The notes below the pieces were generated by a model, which saw only the letters and a program-made list of their open reading frames with translations, was not told the origin of the DNA and did not search any database. A stretch of DNA of 64,000 nt. Source: Ulvibacter sp. MAR_2010_11. Its GTDB lineage: Bacteria > Bacteroidota > Bacteroidia > Flavobacteriales > Flavobacteriaceae. Position 1 is the first letter of the stretch, and every line of letters begins with the position of its first letter. This document shows positions 50,606 to 59,657 of this stretch, piece after piece. The stretch is from positions 677,501 through 741,500 of the forward strand of contig NZ_PHTY01000001.1 in assembly GCF_002813135.1 (NCBI RefSeq), given 5' to 3'. A program made the position numbers and the translations under genes.

Positions 50606-50971
50606 ATGAAATTATCCAAATCGGAAGAAGAATTAATGAACCATCTATGGAAGCTTCAAAAAGCCATGATGAAAGATCTTATTGACGCCTACCCCGATCC
50701 AAAACCGGCTACTACAACCATCGCGACACTTTTAAAGCGTATGCAGGATAAAAATTTTGTGGATTACACCCAGGAAGGTCGTTCCCGCGAATATTTTCCA
50801 TTGGTAAAAAAGAAGGACTACTTTTCGAAGCACGTAAACGGCCTCATTAAAAACTTTTTTAACGACAGTGCCTCACAATTTGCATCCTTCTTTACCCAAG
50901 AGACCAACTTATCCAAAGAAGAACTGGAAAAACTGAAAGCAATCATCGATTCCGAAATTAAAAAGAAGTAA
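50606..50971 (+). CDS. BlaI/MecI/CopY-family transcriptional repressor
   Basis: 121 residues, a winged helix (LSKSEEELMNHLWKLQKAMMKDLIDAYPDPKPATTTIATLLKRMQDKNFVDY) and a dimerisation tail. Family members repress their own operon until the M56 partner senses a signal and has them cleaved. The gene is followed after 1 bp by the M56 peptidase gene, and two matching operators lie in front. The pairing is typical of Bacteroidota and is usually not linked to beta-lactamase; none is seen here. Confidence 0.92.
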   Translation: MKLSKSEEELMNHLWKLQKAMMKDLIDAYPDPKPATTTIATLLKRMQDKNFVDYTQEGRSREYFPLVKKKDYFSKHVNGLIKNFFNDSASQFASFFTQETNLSKEELEKLKAIIDSEIKKK

Positions 50972-50972
50972 T

Positions 50973-52388
50973 ATGGAACTGTATATCTTAAAATCTGCTG
51001 CCTGTCTGGCCCTCTTCTTTTTCTTTTACAAAGGAGTCTTCGAAAATACTTCCATGCACTACTTTAAGCGCTTTTACCTACTTGGTGCCTTAGTCGCGTC
51101 TTTTGTCATTCCGTTTATAACTTTTACTACATACACTCCTGTTTCAGAACTATCCAATCCCGCGGTTTTGGTAACTGCTTCAGAAGGAACCGAAACTGAA
51201 GCATTCTCTTTACTCGTCTATCTCCCGACTATATTATGGTCTCTATACGGTCTCGGAGTGCTATTCTTCAGTATTCGTTTTATTCGAAATATCCGCAGCC
51301 TATTCCTTAAAATTAGTCGCAACCAAAAGCTGAAACTACAACATATCATTCATGTTTTATTGGGTGATTCGGTGACCCCGCATACCTTTTTCAATTATAT
51401 TTTTCTAAACAAAGAACGCTTTGAAGCCCGTGAAATTCCGCAGGAAGTATTACTCCACGAACAAACCCACGCCTTACAAAAACACAGCATCGACATTTTA
51501 ATTATTGAACTCATTCAAATTGCATTCTGGTTTAACCCAATTGTATATGCAATGAAACATTCCATAAAACTGAATCACGAGTTTCTGGCCGATACCGCTG
51601 TAATAAGTAAAGGTGTCGAACAAAGCACCTATCAAAATATTATTCTGGCTTTCTCATCAAATGTCCCTGAAAACAATCTGGCAAATGCCATTCATTATTC
51701 ATTCATCAAAAAACGATTTACAGTTATGAAAACACACACATCAAAAAAAACGGCATGGCTGCGAAGCTTGCTGCTTCTGCCTCTATTGGCCTTTGTACTA
51801 TTTAGTTTCAGCTCGAGAGAAACCATTTCCACAGCACCTCCTGCTTCAGAAAAAGTTTCAGCATCGCTTCAAAAAGAAGCCACCGCCAAAGAATTGGCAG
51901 AATATAATGCGCTGGCCAGAAAGTACAATGCACAACCCAAAGACAAAAGAATAATCCTGAAAAAAGATCTCCAACGTCTGGAAACCATTTACCGTAAAAT
52001 GTCCGACGCTCAAAAAGCAAAAGCCGAGCCCTTTCCGGAATGTATTCCGCCACCTCCTCCACCGGCTCCCGATGCTCCTAAAGTGATAAAGGGTGAAAAG
52101 AGTACCGTTCCACCACCTCCACCACCGCCTCCTTTACCCGATAATGTTGCACCCGGAGGTGATAAAATGTTGCCTCCACCGCCACCTATTTCCGAAAATG
52201 CATTAGATCATATTGTTACTATGGCCAAGGAAAATGCCATATTTTACTATGAAAATGAAAAAATTTCATCCGATAAAGCCATTGCGTTAATCAAAGAAAA
52301 CCCTGAATTGATCATTCAAACAAGAATGTACAAATCGAAGCCTCACGTGGTAAATATTTCCACAAAAGGCATTACTATTGACGATTAA
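50973..52388 (+). CDS. M56-family BlaR1-like membrane metalloprotease with proline-rich region
   Basis: 471 residues: N-terminal helices (1-22, 34-52, 80-102), the gluzincin motif H162-E163-x2-H166 (LLHEQTHALQK) with a downstream HEFLADTAVI, a further helix at about 262-280, then a periplasmic part. That part contains a helix rich in charged residues (AKELAEYNALARKYN) and two proline runs (PPPPPPAPDAP and VPPPPPPPPLPD) that resemble TonB linkers. The extracellular sensor of true BlaR1 is absent, so the signal is unknown. A terminator follows at 52414. Confidence 0.9.
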   Translation: MELYILKSAACLALFFFFYKGVFENTSMHYFKRFYLLGALVASFVIPFITFTTYTPVSELSNPAVLVTASEGTETEAFSLLVYLPTILWSLYGLGVLFFSIRFIRNIRSLFLKISRNQKLKLQHIIHVLLGDSVTPHTFFNYIFLNKERFEAREIPQEVLLHEQTHALQKHSIDILIIELIQIAFWFNPIVYAMKHSIKLNHEFLADTAVISKGVEQSTYQNIILAFSSNVPENNLANAIHYSFIKKRFTVMKTHTSKKTAWLRSLLLLPLLAFVLFSFSSRETISTAPPASEKVSASLQKEATAKELAEYNALARKYNAQPKDKRIILKKDLQRLETIYRKMSDAQKAKAEPFPECIPPPPPPAPDAPKVIKGEKSTVPPPPPPPPLPDNVAPGGDKMLPPPPPISENALDHIVTMAKENAIFYYENEKISSDKAIALIKENPELIIQTRMYKSKPHVVNISTKGITIDD

Positions 52389-52413
52389 TCATTGTAAAAT
52401 CTATGAAAAAGTG

Positions 52414-52440
52414 AAGCCTCGAAAATTCGGGGCTTTTTTT
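52414..52440 (+). terminator. Intrinsic terminator of the blaI/M56 operon
   Basis: AAGCCTCGA (52414-52422) pairs with TCGGGGCTT (one G-U) over an AAAT loop, followed by a run of T. Confidence 0.8.
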
Positions 52441-52499
52441 ATGTAACATTCTAACACTATTTGCGTTATATAATCTCATCAATCAATAAATTCCTAACT

Positions 52500-53600
52500 A
52501 TGCTACAACGCTTTTTTATCTTCTGCTCCGGCGCCGATACCGACATTCTAGAGGATTGCTCGGCAGGTGAACAGACCAAATACGCCGGAATTGGCGCGAC
52601 CGTTTTTTTCACCGCAGTAATGGCAACCATCGCCTCTGCATACGCGCTATACACCGTTTTTGACCATTATTTTACCGCGATTGTCTTCGGATTTATTTGG
52701 GGGCTACTCATCTTTAATCTGGATCGCTTTATTGTTTCCACCATTAAAAAAAGAGACAATTTCTTCGACGAATTATTACAAGCCACGCCCCGAATCGCTT
52801 TGGCAATTATCATTGCCATTGTAATCGCAAAACCGCTGGAACTGAAGATCTTTGAAAAAGAAATCAATCAAGTATTGCTGGAAGAAAAAAACGATATGAC
52901 TTTGGCGAACAAAGATCAGTTGGCATTACAGTACACCCCTTCCATTACCACCTTGAATACCGAAATTGAAACACTTAAAAAAGAGGTCGTAGACAAAGAA
53001 GCCGAAGTAAATGCGTTGTACGAAACCTATATCGCAGAAGCAGAAGGTCGCAAAGGCACCGAGTTAATTGGGAAGGGACCCGTTTACAAGGAAAAACGTG
53101 ACAAACACGATGCCGAACTGGCCGCTTTGCAAGCATTGCGAACAACAAATGCCGAAAAAATTGCCGCTATTGAAGCACAAATCGGGACCCTTGCCACCGA
53201 ATACCAAACAAAAGTGGCCTCTACCCAACCGGTAATTGATGGTTTCGACGGATTAATGGCGCGGGTAAATGCACTGGATAAATTACCATGGCTTCCGTCT
53301 CTATTTATCTTTTTACTGTTTTTAGCCATTGAAACATCTCCCATTATCGCAAAGTTACTCTCTCCCAAAGGCGCATACGACCTAAAACTGGACGAGCAGG
53401 AAAGTGCCGTAAAATCTTGGGTTACCCAACAAAAAGGACAACGGGATGTCCTGGTTACAACAGATCGTGACGTTAACAATCGCGTGTATGCCGACATAGC
53501 AGAAGAGCAGGAATTGTACGATTACAAACGCAAAAAAGCACGCGAACTCATGCAATTGCAAGCCGATGCCTTTTATAAAAAACAAAAAAGCGTTCTGTAA
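52500..53600 (+). CDS. DUF4407 membrane protein with central coiled coil
   Basis: 366 residues from the ATG at 52500. Three helices in the first 125 residues (GIGATVFFTAVMATIASAYALY, AIVFGFIWGLLIFNLDRFIV, ALAIIIAIVIAKPLELKIF), a long charged helical stretch (about 130-255: TTLNTEIETLKKEVVDKEAE) and a last helix (LPSLFIFLLFLAIETSPIIAKL). The FNLDRFIVSTI segment is the DUF4407 hallmark. Function unknown. The T-rich terminator behind it is strong. Confidence 0.85.
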   Translation: MLQRFFIFCSGADTDILEDCSAGEQTKYAGIGATVFFTAVMATIASAYALYTVFDHYFTAIVFGFIWGLLIFNLDRFIVSTIKKRDNFFDELLQATPRIALAIIIAIVIAKPLELKIFEKEINQVLLEEKNDMTLANKDQLALQYTPSITTLNTEIETLKKEVVDKEAEVNALYETYIAEAEGRKGTELIGKGPVYKEKRDKHDAELAALQALRTTNAEKIAAIEAQIGTLATEYQTKVASTQPVIDGFDGLMARVNALDKLPWLPSLFIFLLFLAIETSPIIAKLLSPKGAYDLKLDEQESAVKSWVTQQKGQRDVLVTTDRDVNNRVYADIAEEQELYDYKRKKARELMQLQADAFYKKQKSVL

Positions 53601-53628
53601 TTTTTAAGTCGTGAAATATTTACAATCT

Positions 53629-53657
53629 ACCCTCTCTTTTTCGGAGAGGGTTTTTTT
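53629..53657 (+). terminator. Intrinsic terminator after the DUF4407 gene
   Basis: ACCCTCTC (53629-53636) pairs with GAGAGGGT (53644-53651) and is followed by seven T. Confidence 0.85.
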
Positions 53658-53727
53658 ATTTTCTAAGAAGTTTTGGCTTCGGGCTTCAAACTTTTTTGCC
53701 TAATATTGTTACGCTAAGGACACTTAT

Positions 53728-56700
53728 ATGACACCCACAATAAGCCTGAATGAAGCTTCGGAAATAGCGCAATCACTTTATACTATTTCGGGGGAAGTAA
53801 CCGCACTTCCGGGCGAAATCGATTTCAATTTCAGAATAAAAACTGAAACTTCTGAAAGCTATATCCTGAAAATTTCTCGTCCTAATGAAAATGATAACTA
53901 TTTAGAATTTCAGCAACAGGTTTTACAGCATCTTGAGCTGAAGAATTCACAGAACAACAGTCCAAGAATCATTCAAAACAAGGAAGGGAATCTAATTTCG
54001 GAGATAACCGACGCCGCCGGCAACATTCGTAAAGTACGCCTTCTCAGCTGGATTCCCGGTAGGGTTTGGAGCGAAGTGAATCCGCAATTGGACGAGCTGC
54101 GTTTTAGTCTCGGGAAGCAATGCGGTGCAACAACTAATACTTTACAAGGATTTGAGCATCCCGAAGCACATAGGACATTCGATTGGGACATTGCACATTC
54201 CTTGTGGACAAAAAACCACTTACACTTATTCCATTCCGAAGAAAAAGAAATCCTTTCCTACTTTCAAGATCGCTTTGAAACAACGCAAAATTCCTATGCA
54301 ACCCTTCGAAAAAGCGTGGTTCAGAATGATGCGAACGACAACAATATTATTGTTAGCCCCGAGCTTATAAATCCGACTGTAGCCGCGATAATCGATTTTG
54401 GAGATGCAGTTCATACACAAATAATTAACGATTTGGCGGTAGCCTGTGCCTACGCCATCATGAAACACCCCGATCCGCTGAAAGCTGCCCTTCCCATTGT
54501 AAAAGGCTATCATTCCCAGTTTCCTTTACACGAAGAAGAGCTTTTACATTTATACAATGCCATCGCTATGCGTTTGGTGATTTCAGTGACGAAATCGGCC
54601 ATCAATAAATCCAAAGAACCCGAAAACCGTTATTTGCAAATAAGTGAAAACGACGCCTGGGACTTGCTTAAAAAATGGAGGAATGTCAATGCCGAATTTG
54701 CCCATTACAGTTTCCGATTCGCCTGTGGTTTTAGTGCGCATCCTTCGGAAGCACTATTTAAAAAATGGGCAGTTGACAACACCTTTAGTTTTTCAGAATT
54801 ATTTCCTTCAGAAAACAAGCAAGCCATTCAACTTTTAGATCTCAAAGTTTCAAGTCCCTGGATGGGGAGTCAGACAGAGTTTAACGATCTGGACTTATTT
54901 CAGTTTAAAATTGATGCATTACAAAAAGAACATTCCGACAAATTAATCGCAGGAGGTTATTGTGAGCCGCGACCGCTCTATACCGCAACTTCATACGATA
55001 AAGAAGGCAACAACGGCCCCGAAAGCAGAACCTTTCATCTGGGAGTAGATTTTTGGTTGCCCGCCGGAACGCCGGTTCACAGTTTGTTCGATGGAGAAGT
55101 TGTAACTGCTACCAACGACGCAGGGTTTAAGGAATACGGCGGACTTATAATCTTAAAGCACCACGAAGACGGAATTACTTTTTATACGCTTTACGGACAT
55201 CTTTCGGTTGCGAGTGCCACAAAATATAAGCCGGGTGAACAAATAAAAAAAGGAGTCTGTATAGGTGAGTTGGGAATACCACAAGAAAACGGTAACTGGG
55301 CGCCGCATCTGCATTTTCAGATAATGCTGTCGATGTTGGATTACACCATCGACTTTCCGGGGGTGACCTACGGAAAACAGTTGCCCATTTGGAAAAGTAT
55401 GTGTCCGGATCCTAATTTGCTGTTTAAAAACAAGGATTTGGTCACTCAATATGAAAAACCAAAAAAGGAACTAATTGATTTCCGAAAGGAGCATTTGGGA
55501 AAGGCTTTGAGCCTATCCTACGCTACTCCCTTACACATTGTACGTGGTGAAGGCGTGTATTTAATGGATACTGAAGGACGTAAATACCTGGACACCGTAA
55601 ATAACGTAAATCATGTGGGGCATCAGCATCCCAAAGTCGTCGCTGCCGGGCAGCGGCAAATGTCGCTTCTCAATACAAATACGCGTTATCTGCACGAAGA
55701 AATTACCGCCTATACCGAAGCCCTGCTCAAAAAACTCCCTAAAGAATTGTCGGTGGTGCATATTGTAAATTCGGGGAGCGAGGCGAATGAATTGGCCATA
55801 CGAATGGCCAAAGCTTGTACCGGACAAAAAGATATGCTCGCCATTGAAGTGGGTTACCACGGAAATACAAACGCCGTGATGGAAGTGAGCTCCTATAAAT
55901 TCGATGGAAAAGGAGGAGGCGGAAAACCGGAAACCACACATATTCTCCCACTTCCCGATGCTTATCGTGGCAAATACACAGGTGAAACGGCGGGAAGTGA
56001 TTATGCCAACTACGCTAAAAAATACATTGACAGTTTATATAAGGAAGGCAAGGGAATTGCCGGATTTATAGGCGAATCCATGGTAAGTTGCGGCGGACAA
56101 ATTGTACCACCATCCAACTATTTTAAAGTAGTGTATCAATACGTTAAAGAGGCCGGCGGACTTTGTATTGCAGACGAGGTGCAGACCGGGTTTGGACGTA
56201 TGGGGAAAACTTTTTGGGCGTTTGAACTCTACAATGTAATTCCGGATATTGTCACCATGGGAAAACCGGCCGGGAACGGACATCCTTTGGCCATCGTGGT
56301 TTGTACTAAGGCAGTTGCCGAAAAATTCGCCAATGGGATGGAGTTTTTCAACACCTTTGGTGGAAATCCGGTGTCGTCTGCCATAGGGCGTACCGTTTTG
56401 GAAATTATTGAAGATGAAAAATTGCAGGAAAATGCGCTGGAAGTTGGCGAGTTTCTAAAAAGTGAACTGAAAAATCTGCAAAAGGAGTTTCCAATTATTG
56501 GTGACGTTCGGGGCGAAGGGCTGTTTTTAGGTTTCGAATTAAACGACTCACAGAAAAAACCGCTTGCCGATCATGCTTCCTATTTGGCCAACCGAATGAA
56601 GGATTTAGGAATCTTGATGAGCACCGATGGTCCCGATTATAACGTCCTTAAAATAAAACCGCCTCTGGTTTTCAGTAAAGAAAACGCAAAAGAACTTATC

Positions 56701-56748
56701 TTTAGACTGAAAACCGTTTTCTTGGAAGATTTTATGCAACACTATTAA
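53728..56748 (+). CDS. APH-like kinase / M23 peptidase / class III aminotransferase fusion
   Basis: 1006 residues in three parts. 1-340: aminoglycoside phosphotransferase-type kinase fold ([11 protein letters not shown] and IIDFGDAVH as catalytic and metal loops). About 400-560: M23/LytM domain with the zinc ligands H437 and D441 (HLGVDFW) and H527/H529 (HLHFQ) present. About 580-1000: class III PLP aminotransferase with [10 protein letters not shown] and PLP lysine K846 (TMGKPAGNG). The kinase and transaminase-fold parts match the hydroxylysine kinase/phospholyase or ethanolamine-phosphate lyase pair known in animals, so the likely net reaction is phosphorylation followed by phosphate elimination. 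The role of the peptidase-like middle is unclear. The next gene starts 2 bp later. Confidence 0.88.
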   Translation: MTPTISLNEASEIAQSLYTISGEVTALPGEIDFNFRIKTETSESYILKISRPNENDNYLEFQQQVLQHLELKNSQNNSPRIIQNKEGNLISEITDAAGNIRKVRLLSWIPGRVWSEVNPQLDELRFSLGKQCGATTNTLQGFEHPEAHRTFDWDIAHSLWTKNHLHLFHSEEKEILSYFQDRFETTQNSYATLRKSVVQNDANDNNIIVSPELINPTVAAIIDFGDAVHTQIINDLAVACAYAIMKHPDPLKAALPIVKGYHSQFPLHEEELLHLYNAIAMRLVISVTKSAINKSKEPENRYLQISENDAWDLLKKWRNVNAEFAHYSFRFACGFSAHPSEALFKKWAVDNTFSFSELFPSENKQAIQLLDLKVSSPWMGSQTEFNDLDLFQFKIDALQKEHSDKLIAGGYCEPRPLYTATSYDKEGNNGPESRTFHLGVDFWLPAGTPVHSLFDGEVVTATNDAGFKEYGGLIILKHHEDGITFYTLYGHLSVASATKYKPGEQIKKGVCIGELGIPQENGNWAPHLHFQIMLSMLDYTIDFPGVTYGKQLPIWKSMCPDPNLLFKNKDLVTQYEKPKKELIDFRKEHLGKALSLSYATPLHIVRGEGVYLMDTEGRKYLDTVNNVNHVGHQHPKVVAAGQRQMSLLNTNTRYLHEEITAYTEALLKKLPKELSVVHIVNSGSEANELAIRMAKACTGQKDMLAIEVGYHGNTNAVMEVSSYKFDGKGGGGKPETTHILPLPDAYRGKYTGETAGSDYANYAKKYIDSLYKEGKGIAGFIGESMVSCGGQIVPPSNYFKVVYQYVKEAGGLCIADEVQTGFGRMGKTFWAFELYNVIPDIVTMGKPAGNGHPLAIVVCTKAVAEKFANGMEFFNTFGGNPVSSAIGRTVLEIIEDEKLQENALEVGEFLKSELKNLQKEFPIIGDVRGEGLFLGFELNDSQKKPLADHASYLANRMKDLGILMSTDGPDYNVLKIKPPLVFSKENAKELIFRLKTVFLEDFMQHY

Positions 56749-56750
56749 TT

Positions 56751-57179
56751 ATGAAAAAATTACTGATGATTACATGTTTCCTTATCGCTTTTGGAAGCAA
56801 TGCCCAAACCGAAGCCGAAGATAAACAAGCCATCCTGGCTGTAATGAAATTGCAGGAAGAAGCATGGTCTGCAAACGATCTGGAAGGATTTATGCAAGGC
56901 TATTGGAAAAACGATTCTTTAAAATTCTTCGGCAGTAGTGGTTTAACCAAAGGCTGGCAACAAACCCTGGACAACTATAAAAAAGGTTATCCTACCAAGG
57001 AACATTCGGGGACTCTAAACTTTACAATAAGCGATATCTCACAAATTGATGAAGGCAGTTACTGGGTGATGGGTGAATATTTTCTTAAACGAAGTGTAGG
57101 TGATGCCAATGGCGTATTTTTAATTATTTTCAAAAAGATTGACGGTGAATGGAAGATCGTAGCCGATATGTCTTGCTAA
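56751..57179 (+). CDS. Secreted SnoaL/DUF4440-like (NTF2-fold) protein
   Basis: 142 residues: signal peptide (to about 18, IAFGSNAQ) and an NTF2-like domain (AVMKLQEEAWSANDLEGFMQGYWKNDSLKFFGSSG ... GEYFLKRSVGDANGVFLIIFKKIDGEWKIVADMSC). The fold is used for many small-molecule enzymes and binding proteins; no activity is predicted. It is 2 bp downstream of the fusion gene and probably co-transcribed. Its stop overlaps the FAD dehydrogenase stop by 4 bases on the other strand. Confidence 0.83.
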   Translation: MKKLLMITCFLIAFGSNAQTEAEDKQAILAVMKLQEEAWSANDLEGFMQGYWKNDSLKFFGSSGLTKGWQQTLDNYKKGYPTKEHSGTLNFTISDISQIDEGSYWVMGEYFLKRSVGDANGVFLIIFKKIDGEWKIVADMSC

Positions 57180-58420
57180 AATTTTCGGTCGGGATGAAAG
57201 GCTGAAATATCCATGGATAGTTTTTGTTGTGACACAATTTCAGCAACCAATTTACCCGTTGCTGTTCCCATACTCCATCCCATCATGGCATGACCGGTTG
57301 CGATAGTTAGATTTTCACACTTTTTCGACTTCCCGATATATGGGAGTCCGTCGGGAGAAACAGGTCGTAATCCCGAAGCAGCATTGTTTTTTTCCTCTTC
57401 GGAAAGTTGAATGTCGGGATAGTATCTTGTAGCCGCTCTTGCAATTGCATCTACCCTCACCTTATTAATTTTTTCGTTGATTCCTGCAATTTCCATAGTG
57501 CCTGCGAAGCGTGTAAAACCATTCATTGGAGTAACGGCAACTTTGGCTTCAGCGAGAATTGCCGGAGTGGTTATTCCTGTTGGTGCTTCGGTATTGATAC
57601 GATATCCTTTCCCTGCTTGCAGTAATAATTTTAAACCTAATTTCTTGCTCAGCAGATTACTCCAGGAACCTGCTGCCAATATAAATTCATCGGCGGTATG
57701 TAGCTGTTTGTTTGTTAGGACTGAAACTATTTTCCCGGCCTTAACATTGATATCCTCCACACTTTCATTTGCAAAAAACGAAACCCCTGAAGCGGTAAGC
57801 TCGGCTTTCATATCCCGCATAAATTCACTCGGGGTAGTATGCGAATCACATTTATAATAAGCCGCTCCTAACACGTTGAAATTTATGGAGGGTTCTATCT
57901 TTTTTAATTCGTCTAAACTAATTTCATGTGCCTCCAACCCTTCTTTCGCAGCCAGCTGTGCAGTCTTTACTTCTTCTTCGAGCATTTTATCTGTCTGACA
58001 TAACATCAACAACCCTTTCTTCTCGTAATGAAATGTAAATCCGTTGCTGTTTTTTAAATCGTCGTACAAATCCTGGCTCATCAAGGAAATATCTTTGATG
58101 GCAGGAATCGCCTTGGTAACATGATTGGCATTACAGGATCTGTTAAAAGCCAATGACCATTCTAATAGATCCGATTTAAATCTGGGTTTTATATACAACG
58201 GACTCGCGGAATTGAGCATCCATCGCAGACCTTTTTTCATCACTCCGGGTGCAGACAGGGGAATGATATGGCTGGGTGACAAATAACCTGCATTTACATA
58301 GGAAGCCCCCGCATCCATATTGGATTTATCGATTATTGAGACCTGATGTCCCTGCTTATTTAAATAGTAAGCCGAACAAAGTCCGATAATTCCGCCGCCG
58401 ATTATTATACAGTGTTTCAT
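57176..58420 (-). CDS. D-amino acid dehydrogenase family FAD protein, probable cis-4-hydroxy-D-proline dehydrogenase
   Basis: 414 residues from the ATG at 58420, where MKHCIIIGGGIIGLCSAYYLNKQGH gives the FAD-binding start. GLRPVSPDGLPYIGKSKKCENLTIATGHAMMGWSMGTATG is the C-terminal FAD-contact region of DadA-type enzymes. The longer open frame upstream runs through a simple repeat and is not coding. Between the epimerase gene and the pathway genes, the natural substrate is cis-4-hydroxy-D-proline, oxidised to 1-pyrroline-4-hydroxy-2-carboxylate. Other D-amino acids cannot be excluded. Confidence 0.87.
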   Translation of the reverse strand: MKHCIIIGGGIIGLCSAYYLNKQGHQVSIIDKSNMDAGASYVNAGYLSPSHIIPLSAPGVMKKGLRWMLNSASPLYIKPRFKSDLLEWSLAFNRSCNANHVTKAIPAIKDISLMSQDLYDDLKNSNGFTFHYEKKGLLMLCQTDKMLEEEVKTAQLAAKEGLEAHEISLDELKKIEPSINFNVLGAAYYKCDSHTTPSEFMRDMKAELTASGVSFFANESVEDINVKAGKIVSVLTNKQLHTADEFILAAGSWSNLLSKKLGLKLLLQAGKGYRINTEAPTGITTPAILAEAKVAVTPMNGFTRFAGTMEIAGINEKINKVRVDAIARAATRYYPDIQLSEEEKNNAASGLRPVSPDGLPYIGKSKKCENLTIATGHAMMGWSMGTATGKLVAEIVSQQKLSMDISAFHPDRKF

Positions 58421-58428
58421 GGGATAGT

Positions 58429-58503
58429 CGTTGAGTTCTTGAGTTGTTGAGTCGTTGAGTTGTTGAGTTGTTGAGTTGTTGGTTTTGGGTTGTTGAGTTG
58501 GTT
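58429..58503 (-). repeat. 8-bp tandem repeat in the leader of the FAD dehydrogenase gene
   Basis: Plus strand TGAGTTGT repeated about six times with single-base changes, plus an irregular tail. It ends about 9 bases before the start codon at 58420, so copy-number changes would alter leader length. The rest of the gap to 58643 holds only low-complexity sequence (CTCACTGCTCACTGCTCACT). Confidence 0.8.
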
Positions 58504-58643
58504 TTAAGTTTATATATAAAACAAATTCCTGTTCGCTTTTGTCTTTTTCTATTCTCTTTGTTCTATTTTCTCTTCTCTTCACCGCTCACTGCTCACTGCT
58601 CACTTTCACTATAAAACTAAATAAATCATTTTATAGTTCATTG

Positions 58644-59654
58644 TCAAATTACAGAAAACCCATGGGCATAAGGATCGTCTTCGTCGTCAATACTAATGGT
58701 GTTGTACCCATATATTTTCGCCCAACCTTCTACACTGGGAATAATTGCTGTTTTTCCAGCCAATGTTGAAACTTCTTCAATACGCCCGATAAAAGTACTT
58801 CCTATATAACTTTCATGTATAAATTCTTCTCCTTTTTGAAGCTCTCCTTTTGCGTACAATTGTGCCATTCTTGCTGACGTCCCGGTTCCACAGGGGCTTC
58901 GGTCTATAGCCTTCTCCCCGTAAAACACCGCATTTCTTCCTGAAGACAGCGGATTTAAAGGAGTACCTGTCCATAGCAAATGGCTCACGTCGCGAATGGT
59001 TTGATTTTCAGGATGCACAAAATGGCCGGGATATTTTTCATTGATTCGTTTTCTCAAAATCTGCGAATACTGAATGATTTTACCTGCTGAAAACGCCTGA
59101 ATTCCTTCAAAATTTTTCTGAGGATCGACAATTGCATAATAATTTCCGCCATAGGCAACATCGAAAATCAACTCCCCTAATTCCGGGCAATCGATTGTCA
59201 ACCCTTCTGCTGCCAGATAACTTTTTACATTGGTGAGTTTTACTGAAGCTACTTTGTTTCCCTTCATGGAGTAGGCAATTTCGACCAAGCCTGCCGGTGC
59301 TTCCATTCGAACACGTCCCGGAACTTTGGGTGTTATCAAACCTTCTTCGATGGCTATTGTTATAGTGCCAATGGTTCCATGACCGCACATAGGCAGACAT
59401 CCCGAAGTTTCAATAAACAGAACTGCAACATCGTTTTGCGGATAGTGAGGCGGGAATAGCATACTACCGCTCATCATATCATGTCCTCTGGGTTCGAACA
59501 TAAGCCCTTTGCGGATCCAATCGAATTCTTTTAGAAAATGCTGGCGTTTTTCACTCATGTTTGTCCCAATTAACATGGGAGCTCCTTCTTTTATCACCCT
59601 AACCGGATTGCCACAGGTATGTGCATCGATACAAACAAAGGTGTTGCGGGCCAT
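58644..59654 (-). CDS. 4-hydroxyproline 2-epimerase (proline racemase family)
   Basis: 336 residues with both catalytic cysteines: C90 in PMCGHGTIGT and C255 in DRSPCGTGTSARM. Two Cys identify a racemase/epimerase; a Ser or Thr at the first position would instead mean a 3-hydroxyproline dehydratase. It converts trans-4-hydroxy-L-proline to cis-4-hydroxy-D-proline, the first step of the pathway. The next gene in the transcript direction is the FAD dehydrogenase, and the gene before it (3 bp) is the semialdehyde dehydrogenase. Confidence 0.93.
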   Translation of the reverse strand: MARNTFVCIDAHTCGNPVRVIKEGAPMLIGTNMSEKRQHFLKEFDWIRKGLMFEPRGHDMMSGSMLFPPHYPQNDVAVLFIETSGCLPMCGHGTIGTITIAIEEGLITPKVPGRVRMEAPAGLVEIAYSMKGNKVASVKLTNVKSYLAAEGLTIDCPELGELIFDVAYGGNYYAIVDPQKNFEGIQAFSAGKIIQYSQILRKRINEKYPGHFVHPENQTIRDVSHLLWTGTPLNPLSSGRNAVFYGEKAIDRSPCGTGTSARMAQLYAKGELQKGEEFIHESYIGSTFIGRIEEVSTLAGKTAIIPSVEGWAKIYGYNTISIDDEDDPYAHGFSVI

Positions 59655-59657
59655 AAG

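Noticed and set aside
50606-52388. Beta-lactam resistance operon
   Set aside because: The BlaI/M56 pair is present but there is no beta-lactamase and no penicillin-binding sensor domain.
58420-58582. N-terminal extension of the FAD dehydrogenase rich in Gln, Asn and Thr
   Set aside because: It is translation of the 8-bp simple repeat; the FAD-binding motif needs the start at 58420.
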